From Malania oleifera (lineage: Eukaryota > Streptophyta > Magnoliopsida > Santalales > Ximeniaceae): 64,000 bases of DNA. Where the stretch lies: the NCBI RefSeq assembly GCF_029873635.1, contig NC_080421.1, positions 40,777,120-40,841,119 on the forward strand, in the 5' to 3' direction. This document shows positions 25,263 to 56,602 of this stretch, piece by piece (positions within the stretch are counted from its first letter, which is position 1; each line of letters starts with the position of its first letter). The position numbers and the translations under genes are program-made. Under the pieces are notes generated by a model, which saw nothing but the letters and a program-made list of their open reading frames with translations, had not been told where the DNA came from and did no database searches.

Positions 25263-27617
25263 TGTAATGACTCGGAGAATTAAAATTATTAAAATAATTA
25301 GGAAGTATAATAAAGGAAATGGATTAATGGATAATAAGGAAGGATTTTAAAAGGAACAACAGGCCTCATCGACGAATGTCCTCTCTTCGTCGACGAGAGT
25401 CCTTTTAGAGATCGTCGATGAACTCAGTCCCTTGTCGACAAAGGAATCCCGAGAGAGTATATTCGAAACTATGAAAGTCGTTGACGAAAGTATCTTCTCG
25501 TCGACGAAGTATCTATAGCTCATCGACGAACCCACGTGTCTCGTCAACGAAGTCCTACTTATAAATTGAATTATTCTCATTTTCAGCGAGAAAACTTGGG
25601 AACCTTCACTCTCTCTCTCTCTAAGAAACAGTTTTCCTAGCCTTCTCTTTTCGATTTCGGGTTGGATTTGACCCGTTTTGACGATCCGGAACCACCACGA
25701 GGTTTGTAAGATCGTTCTCTACAAGGCTGTAGGAGTTGATCGTTGGTTTGAGAGGTTTAGGAAACATCCCAAAATCATGATAAGTGAGTTATTTGGAAAT
25801 TTCTTAATGAATATTGTTATTTGGAGCATATGAAGTATTAATTAAGTATTTTTCTTAAGATTTGAGTTAATTGAAATTTATTTTTATTAAACTAAAATTT
25901 TTGATTTAGGGTCCAAGTGAACGCTGCGGGTATTGGTTCGGGAATCCTGTCAGCGTAGTTTAAAAGTCAGGTAAGGGAAAATTATATATTAAATCAGGTT
26001 TTCATGAATTAAAATGAATTATATTTTATTTAAGTATATATATGTTTCTATGTGGGTATAAAATGCCAACTATATAAAATTATGTTTTCTGAGCATATGA
26101 TTGCTTATATAGTTATGTATATGTGAAAATGAACTGATGAAAGTGAAAGGTATTTTTTGGGAAACTATCTAAGAAATAAAAGGTATTTTCAGCATATAAA
26201 CGTTAAACGTGGGTTGACTTATTTTACAAGAAATACGTATGAATTTTACTACTAAATTGTGTGGCATAAGTAAATGTAAGTTCTATGCAAATATATATTA
26301 AATATATGAGATATAGGTTAAGTAAGTAAAGTATTAAGAATAAAATATGATATGGACTATGTTGCTTGTGTATGTTAATGCAACCATGTAAATGTAAGAC
26401 AACTGAAAAGAGGTATGTTAGCAGATTCTAACACATTTCTATGTAGACTTATTGATGACAACTAAAAGGAGCTTTAGACTAACTGGTGATGGCTAAAGAC
26501 TAATTGTAGTACGAATGAAAGAAAGGAAAATGTAATGTAATGTCATTGAATGATAAGAGAAAGAAATGTGAAATGTAAACGATGTAAATGGGAAAGTGTC
26601 ACTTAAAAGTGAAATACAATGAAATGTATAAGTTATGAACATGAACTGATGTGAATGATTAAATAATGATAGAAAGAATAATGTATTATGATATTAGAAG
26701 TATTTATGTACGTAAAACATGTTACAATTGGGCAAGGCGTACTCTTCGCCAGAAGGCTTGCTGAGAAAGGCGAGTGCGCTAGTAACTTTAGATGTGACAG
26801 TAGCTGCATAACGTATTAGGGCAGAGGGAACCTACTTGTATAGGCAGGTAGATTTTCCTATCCTTGGGGCCATCACTGGTAAACCGTTGTTTGAACTGTG
26901 TGAGTATGAGATCAATCTAATACTTGAGGGTTTGTTGAGTAAGGTGAGTGCCTTGGTATGCTTTAGAAGTGACCTTCGAGTTGCCTAAGTATCAGAGCAG
27001 AGGGGTGCTACTTGTATGAGCGGGTAATCACCCCTTTCCTTAGGTAATCTCGTGGGTTAAATTTATTGCATGTGTTTGGTTAGGCTCAGAGAATGATTTC
27101 AGTGTTTATGGAAGTGTTTTGCAAATGTTATTAAAATGATAATTATATCCTCATGTTAGTCACACGCTGTTTTTAATGTATTATTTCTTCCCTTATTGAA
27201 ATGTGTCTCACCCGAATATGATTATTTTTTTTTCAAGACATCCTCGAGGTCGGGCTTAGAGAGTTCAAAGGTTTTTTTTTTAGCCTTTTTGAGGATTATA
27301 AAGAGAAATGGTATATTTTGATAGTACTGTTGGATTGTATAAAGTTTATGTTTTATGTCTTTATGTTTTAAGTCTACTGAGAAAGGAATGATTGTGAATA
27401 CTGAAATGTCTTTGGAGATATGTGAATATATGGAAATGCAGGTGATGAATCGTTTATCATTGATTATAGTTAGAATTAGTAAATTCTAGTATTATAATAT
27501 TATGTTCTATGGATATTAGGTTTATGTTTTCCGTTGCGTATGTATTGATTTATGGATTATCAGGATATTATCAAGTATAACGCACCGGACCCGGGTTTAA
27601 GGGTTCGGGGTGTTACA
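25263..27617 (+). mobile_element. Solo LTR, Ty3/gypsy (chromovirus-like)
   Basis: It starts TGTAATGACTCGG and ends GGGTTCGGGGTGTTACA, with a perfect 5-bp target duplication CTTTA (25258-25262 and 27618-27622). At 2355 bp with no internal domain it is a solo LTR. Layout: an AT-rich first 100 bases, a palindrome array (25366-25550), a TATA-like CTTATAAATTG at about 25558, then a CT-rich leader region near 25605. It is inserted in a MITE. Fossil. Confidence 0.9.
25366..25550. promoter_or_regulatory. Palindrome array TCGTCGACGA in LTR U3, array 1
   Basis: Eight copies of TCGTCGACGA or near copies start at 25366, 25387, 25412, 25432, 25478, 25498, 25520 and 25541, with steps of 21, 25, 20, 46, 20, 22 and 21. 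The 46-base gap has a weak TTCGAA in its middle. A TATA-like box follows the last copy by about 8 bases. The position suggests promoter-proximal protein-binding sites. The binding factor is unknown, and the function is inference. Confidence 0.65.
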
Positions 27618-27889
27618 CTTTAGGTGAGGTTTGCTACATTTTTTAAATCTCAAAAAATCTTTTGTGCATTTTTTTTTAAAATTTTAAGGGAGGTATTTGT
27701 CTTTTTGTCAAATCTTAGAGGAGGTGAGTGTTTTTTACATGATCAATTATTATGAGTCATTTTGAAATTTATTATTAATTTATTTATAATAGCGATTGCA
27801 AAAAACTATTACCAAATAAAATCAATTAAAAAATTACATTACAATATTATAAAGAGATTTTTAATAGTAATAAGTAGATCTAACAAAGC

Positions 27890-29890
27890 AGATTGGGTCA
27901 AATAATTCGTGGTGGATTACGTGGTTTATTGGGTGAGGATATTACAATCCATATTTGACTCATTTAAGTTGCGAATTTATGGTAGTTTTGATAAGCTAAT
28001 CCATGATAGATGGCGGATAATTCATCATTTCCAACCTCAATATAAATTTTTTTACCATCCAATGAAAATTTTATTTTGTAACATAGTAATTAAAATTATT
28101 TTTAAAATTATAAATTGGTAATTGTTAAATATTTAATGACAAATCGCAAAATTATAACATTTTTTATTTTATTTTTTAGAACATGATTTTAGAGGCTTTT
28201 GTGTTTATCATGAGAAAATTTGAGTATTTAAGTTTGAGTTTAAATGTGGGCATGGGGCAGAAACAGAGACACATACAATAACACAAGAGTTGGGAGTGTG
28301 AGATTAGGTCTTAACTAATAGTGCTTATGCTAATGGAGTTGATGCTGAATAAACATAGACATGTGAGATTATCAATGAATTTAAACATTAGTTTTTAGCA
28401 AATAGACCGATATCCATAGGATAAAATCCTAAATTTGCCAACTAACTCATTTAGAGATGGATAAAAAAAGTTAAACAACTCAGTTAATATGTGGATCGGT
28501 CAGGAGTCAGTTTAGGCGGGTCAGATTAAAACATGATTTAAAATATTAATTGTTATATTTTTATTAAATAAAATAATTCAATTATTACTAACAATCATAA
28601 AAATATTAATTCAATTACTATTTGTGGTTACAAAACTAAATTATAAATTTATGGAAAGTTATAGTGAAAATACTACTTATCTTATGGGTCGAGTCCATAC
28701 TAGCCCCACTAGATCAAGATTCGCTTTCAAGAATTTCATTAACGTGAAGACACAATGGCTTAAGATTTAGGAGACACTTAGCATTTCACAATATAATACA
28801 TCACTAGATAATTGTGTTTAATTTGGCCACCCATTTATCGTATGGGATATATATATTCCTTGAATCTTTCAATTGGAAAAGTAGAAAAATATATTTTAGT
28901 TGATGATTAATTTGATTTTTCCTTTGTTGGATGTTTTTTATACAAACAAAGGTAAATGAAGTGTTTGTTTTGTCTATGTATTTTAGTTGATAATTATTTT
29001 GATCTTGCAACTCGGATTGGATTAGGTAATTCATGGTGGATTAAACGAACTATCACGTGAGGATATTACAATCCATATTTAACTCATTTAAGTTGCGGAT
29101 TTATGATAGTTTGGATTGGATAATCTGTGACGGATGACGAATAATCCGTCATCCCCATCCCTATATAATTTTTTTTACCATCCGATGAATAATTTATTTT
29201 GTAATATAATAATTAAAATTATTTTAAAATTATAATTTGGTAATTGTTGAATGTTTAATGATTAATCACAAAATTGTAACTTATTTTATTTTATTTTTTA
29301 GAAATGAATTTAGAGACTTTTGTTTTTATGACGAGAAAATTGAATATTTAGGTTTGAATATGAACATGAACATGTGATAGACATAGAGATGCATGCAATA
29401 ACACAAGAGTTGGGAATGTGAGACCAAGTCTTGACCAATAGTGCTTATGCTAATGAGTATGGACATGTGAGATTATCAATGAATTTAAACATTAGTTGCT
29501 AGCGGATAGACGGATATCCATCGTATAAAATCGTAAATCCGTTAACTCACTTATTTAGAGGTGGATAAAAAAAAATTGAAACCATATTTAACTCAATTAA
29601 TATGTGGATTGGTCATGAGTCCATTTAAGCGGGTTAGATTCGATTCAAATTAACAATTTTTTATCCACTTTTCCAGGTCTAGTAATAAATTAATTAAAAC
29701 ATGATTTAAAATATTAATTATTATATTTTTATTAAATAAAGTAATTCAATTATTATTAACAATCATAAATATATTAATTCAATTACTATTTTTGGTTACA
29801 AAACTAAATTATAAATTTATGGGAGTTATAGTGAAAATACTACTCATTTTATTTATGGGAAGATTTTAAAATATTTATTATATTATTTGT
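27890..29890. repeat. Tandem duplication, two units, about 1.12-kb period
   Basis: Unit 1 (about 27890-28690) and unit 2 (about 29012-29880) share GTGAGGATATTACAATCCAT, the CATTTAAGTTGCG segment, AATAACACAAGAGTTGGGA and AGATTATCAATGAATTTAAA in the same order. A 300-base spacer (28690-29010) is not shared. Both contain GGATAATTCATC / GATGACGGAT-type words. No coding region was seen, and the nature of the duplicated element is unknown. Confidence 0.8.
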
Positions 29891-32100
29891 TAGCTCATAA
29901 ATTAATTTATTTGTCAACGACAACTGTAAAATTTTTTAATTTAATCATTATTAAATCGTTAATTTATTATTAATATCAGTTTAAAAATTGAATTGCAAAT
30001 TTAAATTAAAAAATAATACATTTATTAATGATTACTAAAATTATTAATCCAGTTATTCATAAATATTATGAAAAATACTAATTCAATTATTATATTACCG
30101 AGTTAAGAAAAAAATTAAAAAATTATAATAATATTTTATGAAACGGTTCCATTGGAGAAGGATCATTAAATTAAACATAATCCATGAAATTTATTTGATG
30201 GTAATGTATGCATATGTTAAGTTGGTTTTAAATTGCTATATAAATTCAATGAAAATTATCATTTACAACATTCCTATATTATAATTAAATTTATTAAATG
30301 ATTGACGAGTAAAAGGGATTATGTCAAATTTTTGTGATTTATACTTAACTAATTAACTTCATTGTTAAATTTTATATATTTTGAATTTTCATAAAGTTTT
30401 TAAATTATGCAAGCAATGTTACTTAGCAATTAATAAAATATTAAATTAATTATTGTCTGCGGTTACAAAATAAATTAAACATTTATGGAGGGATTTCAAA
30501 ATATTGTCTGTGGTTATATTATAAATTAATTCATTTCTTAATAATAATTATAGAAATAAATAACTCAATCACTATCAAATTGTAAATTCATTATTAATAG
30601 TAATTAAGAATTAGCTAAAATTTTTAAATTAAAAAATTTGATACATTTATTAATGATTACAACAATAGTTAATTTTCAATTTTTTTTATAGAGATTATAA
30701 AAATATTAATTTAATTATTATATTAATATTTTAATAAATAAATTAAAAAGTTATAAGCATGTATCGATGTTTAAATTAAACCTAATCCATAAAAATTTTT
30801 ATTTGACTGTATTTTGGTGTTAAATTATTAAATGAATTCCATGAAAATTATCATTCTATAATATCTCTATATTATAGTCAAATGTATTAAATGTGATGCC
30901 AATTTTTTGTAATTTGTACTTAGTTAATTTTATTGTTAAATTAAGTATGTTTTTATTTTTTTTATTTTTTTTTTATTTTTAAGCTTAGGTTGTACCTGAA
31001 TTGTGCAATTAATGCATGTCAACTAGTAGTTAAGAAAAAAATTAATTTAATTATTATTAGCAGTTAAAAATTTTAAATTATAAATTTATGAAAGTTTTTA
31101 AAATGATAGTTGTTTTATTCATGGAGAGTTTTTTACGATATTAATCATTTTGTTTATTTTCTGATAAATTAATTCATTTATTAACGATAGTTATAGAAAT
31201 TATTAATTTATCACTATTAAATATTTAATAATTATTAATAGTAGTTAAAAGTTAAATTACAAATTTAAATTACAAAAAATATATGAGACAATTTTATCAG
31301 AAAAAATATCGAAGAGGATAGCATATGAAAATTATGTGAATATAATGTACATATGTTTTGACTTTGATGTTTACTTATTATCAAAATTTTTTATTTTATT
31401 TAAAAAATATAATTATGTTTTAAATATTTTTTATACACATCTCAAGGGTATGATGGTAATTTTATAAAAATATATGTATCAAAATTTTCATGCTAAACCA
31501 AAAAACTTCAAATGTAAACTAAACAAAAATATTGGCATGATACAATTACTTTATTTGTGGGAATTAGATTATTAGAAATATCATTTTATGAGAATAATTT
31601 TTATATGGTGAACTAAATCCTTAACTAAAATATGAATAGAAATAAAAATTACAAAAAAAAAGCAAAATTATAGTAATTACTCAGAAATTATGCGCTTAGA
31701 TGTACTTTTTAGTATGCTAAGAATAATCATACCATACTTTTGAGAATGATGTAAAATTTAGATTATTGAAATTTTAAAAAGGATTTACACACGACACATT
31801 GTAAAATACAATTAGTCTATGCTTATCAAATAGTATTATTCTAAGACCAAGGCACATGTTGAAATGTGCTAGCTATTGAAGTCGTAATACTTTTATTTTT
31901 TAATAAAATAATTACTTAGAGAACAATTTATTGACACAATTAAAAATTGTTGAAAATTCAATATGCATTTTTAATTGTTGAAAAATGCGAAAATTTTAAT
32001 ATATTTTAATAAAGCAGTAAAAGAAAAAATGGACAAAAAAAAACATATATTTGTCTGGGTAAAAATTTTAAAAAGAAAATGCAAGAAAGTGGTAGAAGAA
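29891..32100. other. Very AT-rich intergenic stretch, nothing recognised
   Basis: It is dominated by TTAATT/AATTAA words and homopolymers, with some loosely repeated TCATTTATTAA-type phrases that may be old duplications. No coding frame, transposon end or RNA gene is supported. Confidence 0.4.
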
Positions 32101-32967
32101 GTTGAGAAGTGGAGAAAGGAAGATGGACGACCCAAATACGAAAGCAGAGGGGCAAGCGGACGAGGAGGAGGAGGTGTCCGTAGTTTCTATTTATATTTTC
32201 TATACAGCCAAACAGCGACAATGCCGGAATAAACTTGTGTCCCCTCTCCCCATTTTTCTAGGGCTCCCACAAATCATTTCTCTCCTGTCGTTTGTCTCGC
32301 AGACAATCTTCTCGCGGTAATTCGACCGTTCTTCTTGTCTTTTTCAGGTTTAATCGGAAATCTACGCGTTTCGCTTTTTGATTTTGATTTCCCCCCTCCA
32401 CTCAATTCTTCCACCTTTGTGTCTTCTAGGGTTTCATACGGTTTTTTTTCGTGTTTGTGTTTGTCGAATTTTGATTTACACACGTTCTTGAATTGTAAAG
32501 CAGGATATTTTTATTTTAACTTTTAAAATTTGATGATTGTTGGAAGTTGTTTTATTTATTATTAATTTTTTTGGGGGGTGAAGTTTGAGAATTGCGAATT
32601 TGATTGTTATTTTAAGTAGTTTTTTTTTTTCTTTTTTTGGGGGGGGGGGGGGGGGGGGCGGTGGCATGGGAATATAAAGATTAGAGAGGAAGGAAGAAAG
32701 TTGGGTTGTTATATTTTTAGGAAATAAGATGGTTAATAATTGTGAGTGGTCTAATTCTGCTGAATTGTGATTTATTGCTTCTCGAAATTGTTGTAATTTA
32801 CGTTTCTGATGGTGCAGAACGGGTGCAATTGAACTTATTTGCTTGTGAGGCGGAGCAATTTTGGTTAGTTTGGATCAATTGGGTGGAGGGCATTATATGT
32901 ATATATCTTGTATATAGAAGAATGAATTTTTAGTTGTTGACGAACTTGCTGACGCCTGGACAAAGAA
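32101..32967 (+). promoter_or_regulatory. 5' region of the NDR gene, leader and probable leader intron
   Basis: Composition shifts near 32230 from AT-rich to a CT-rich leader-like stretch (CCCCTCTCCCC, CATTTCTCTCC). A possible leader intron runs from a donor near 32316 (CTCGCG|GTAATT) to an acceptor near 32819 (GGTGCAG|AACGGG), but the junctions are inferred. The stretch includes T10-C-T7-G20 ending at 32658. The start codon at 32968 follows. Confidence 0.4.
32639..32658. repeat. G20 homopolymer after a T tract
   Basis: Twenty G in a row directly follow seven T, within the probable leader intron of the NDR gene. The lengths of such runs are often unreliable in assemblies. Confidence 0.9.
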
Positions 32968-54174
<21,207 letters not shown>

Positions 54175-55800
54175 GACTTGGCTAATCTCTTTATTTGCTC
54201 CAACCCACCGAATCAGGTGCATTTTGACTTCTTCGTGGCTGGAGATTTTTATAGTTCATCTCCTTCCACGTTTGGGTTTTGTTGGTGGCAACTTCGACTA
54301 GAATCCAAGGAAATGATCACAGACGCCCTAGGTGGAAGCAAAGAAAGGTACAGAGGGGTTAACTGCTGGATGCTGGATGTTGAAGCTACTAATCAGCCTT
54401 TTTAGGCTGCCTTGATCAGTCTTCGTAATTTTTTTAATGAGACAAAAAGGAAAAGAAAAAAAAATGCGAAGGCGAATGCTAATTCATTAACTGATTATAT
54501 AATTTATTTTGTTTTCTTAAAGTTGTAAATTGTGTGTACAAATACACCCATTTAACTCCCTCATATATGTTTTATGTTTTCCTTTGCGGTTTAAATAACA
54601 GCAAAACAATTGTTCAACAGGAATCAAAATATCATAAAAGTTCCAATTTTTTTCAAATATATTTTATTTTTTTATTTTTGGGATGAAAAATGTGTAAGAA
54701 TAAGCACCTGTTGTTTAGTTTGAGTATCTTTTTGAGAAAATATACTTGTTTATTCATTATGCTCAAAAATAAAATCAACCATGCACATGCTCAAGAGTTG
54801 ATTAATAGTATATTTTCAAACCAAACATGAAAATTTTATAATCCTAGCATTGATATGTTCAAAATATCATGATTTTTTAGAATCACAATTCCTAAAGACA
54901 TCTAATCAAACACTACGTGAATGTGCTTAAGTTTGCTATATTATTTGAGAAATATTTTGATTTTTTGAACCCATTTATGTTGACGTATGTTTATGTTGGC
55001 TACCCACATTTAGGCCTTCCTTGTAACTTAGAAAAAATTTACAAAAGGAAATAAGTGTTTTTTTTTTTGTTTTTTTAATTACATTTTTGTGTTTGATTAT
55101 TAGGAAAGTGAGAAAGAAAAAAAAAATCATATCAAATTAATGGGAAAATTTTAATTTTACATATGACTAGCATTTTATTTTGTCTACTAAGCATTTTTTA
55201 TTTTTCTTAATTAGTACTTTGTCTAAAGAGAAAATATAAAGTAATTCTATTTTTCTTTTATTTTTTCAATCAAAATTCTTGATTCAAATGGACCTTTAGG
55301 CTCTGTTTAGAACTTGAAAAATATTAGGAAAACATGAAAGAAACTATATTTTTCATATTTGGTTATCAAGAAAATTTAAAAAAAGAAAAAAAAAATATCA
55401 AATCATTAAGCAAAAATTTAATTTTATACATCATTAACATCAAAGTTTTAAAAATTGTAAATTATATTAGAACAAAATTTTATTTTTAATAGTATTTAAT
55501 ATAGATAAAAAATACCATGAGAAAAAAAAATAAAGGGAAGCCAAAAAGAACCCTAAAAGGAGGGACAAAATTTAGAGCATCAGTTAAAGAGGAATGAGTT
55601 TATGCATTTACCTAAACGTCTCAAATTCGCTGCCAAGATCCTCAACACTCTAGTAATTACTATACATTATCATTGCCGCTAGCAGAACTTTAACCACTTG
55701 ATTGACCATTTTACGCTAAACTCTGCAGTCGGTGATGCAATTTCATAAAATTATACATGACACACTGAAGCCACGAGCCAAAATTTCAATTCAAAATTCA
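54175..55800. other. 3' flank of the NDR gene
   Basis: It contains the NDR 3' UTR (extent unknown), then AT-rich sequence. No second gene, RNA gene or transposon was recognised. Open frames are short and biased. Confidence 0.45.
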
Positions 55801-55803
55801 AAG

Positions 55804-55809
55804 TTTATT
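55804..55809 (-). promoter_or_regulatory. Candidate polyadenylation signal AATAAA
   Basis: AATAAA on the minus strand, about 127 bases past the stop codon of the possible terminal exon at 55936-56172. Confidence 0.4.
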
Positions 55810-55935
55810 TTTGAGCCGAAACAAAATCTTAACGAGAATAAATATTCTAAACCAAAGCAATCCCAATTCAGCAGCAGCGGGAGAGGGATAAAACTAGTAG
55901 AGGCCTAACACCAAGAGTAGGTGGAGTAAGTTGTG

Positions 55936-56172
55936 CTATTGAAAGATGAACTTGGGTGCAAATTTTCCTGCATAACATTCAAGAAAAAGCTTTAAAGAGA
56001 CAGGTTCTTGAAAGTTACCAAGCTGCAAAAGACGAAGCATAGTGGGGTAAATGAGTTTCAACAAGGCACCCTGTAGGTCGACTGACTTTGTCAGGAAAGC
56101 CTGCTTGGATGTGCGACAATGTTGCATATCAAAAGCATGGTTCAGCAAAAGAGTGTTGCTGACACATAATAC
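55936..56172 (-). CDS. Possible terminal exon of an unrecognised minus-strand gene
   Basis: A minus-strand frame of 79 codons including the stop opens directly after a good acceptor (TTGGTTTTAG|GTATTATG) and ends in TAG at 55936-55938. Its composition is protein-like (NHAFDMQHC, SVDLQGALLKLIYPTMLRLL, LFLECYAGKF), unlike the low-complexity frames around it, and an AATAAA lies downstream. I do not recognise the family. Upstream exons would lie to the right, beyond the RTE/copia/gypsy nest and probably outside the window. An old RTE LINE ends within about 20 bases of the acceptor. It could instead be a dead gene fragment. Confidence 0.45.
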   Translation of the reverse strand, partial: VLCVSNTLLLNHAFDMQHCRTSKQAFLTKSVDLQGALLKLIYPTMLRLLQLGNFQEPVSLKLFLECYAGKFAPKFIFQ

Positions 56173-56179
56173 CTAAAAC

Positions 56180-56602
56180 CAACAAACAATAAAATCAAGC
56201 CTCAAGTCTCGGTACATGAATCCTTATCCACCAATTTATGCGATCATGGACAATTTATTTCGATAAATTTAGGGCTATTAAATCCATACTCACTATCTCA
56301 TTTCAGGTTTTTTAGGTTTACCCTTATCCCTTCTACTACTCCTCACAATAACTAACTCACTCTTCCTCCCTAACGCACTATATGACCTATGTTACAAGTG
56401 CCCAAACCATCTGAGTTGTCCTTCCATTATCTTATCTTCTACAAGAGCTATGCCTTACTTACTACGAATATGCTCATTTTTTAATTTATCTTTCAATGCT
56501 ATACCATTCATCCATCTAAGCACTTTCATCTCGGCAACTTTCACTTTTTTGATACGTTGTTTCTTAGTTGCCTCACATTTTGATCCATATAGCATAGTTA
56601 GT
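56180..56602 (-). mobile_element. RTE-type LINE, 3' remnant
   Basis: Read on the minus strand, it gives the C-terminal RTE pattern: MLYGSKC, KKVKVAEMKVLRWMNG, LKNEHIRSK, then GQLRWFGHL, and an end resembling that of the copy at 14045-14375. It is 5'-cut by the copia element that begins at 56603 and carries several stops. The rest of the LINE may lie beyond the window, on the far side of the nest. Confidence 0.65.

Larger units (their letters stand above)
25118..27738. mobile_element. MITE split by a solo LTR
   Basis: The outer parts 25118-25262 and 27623-27738 make one MITE of about 260 bp once the LTR and one copy of the duplicated target are set aside. Its ends are inverted: GTAAAAGATAATGACTTTCC on the left, and on the right GTAAAAAACACTCACCTCC read on the other strand. 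It shares GAGGTTTGGTAAAAAGACA-type words with the MITE at 38895-39137. No coding capacity. Its target duplication was not determined. Confidence 0.7.

Noticed and set aside
32476-32667. Proline- and lysine-rich minus frame near the NDR start
   Set aside because: The proline run is the complement of the G20 tract.
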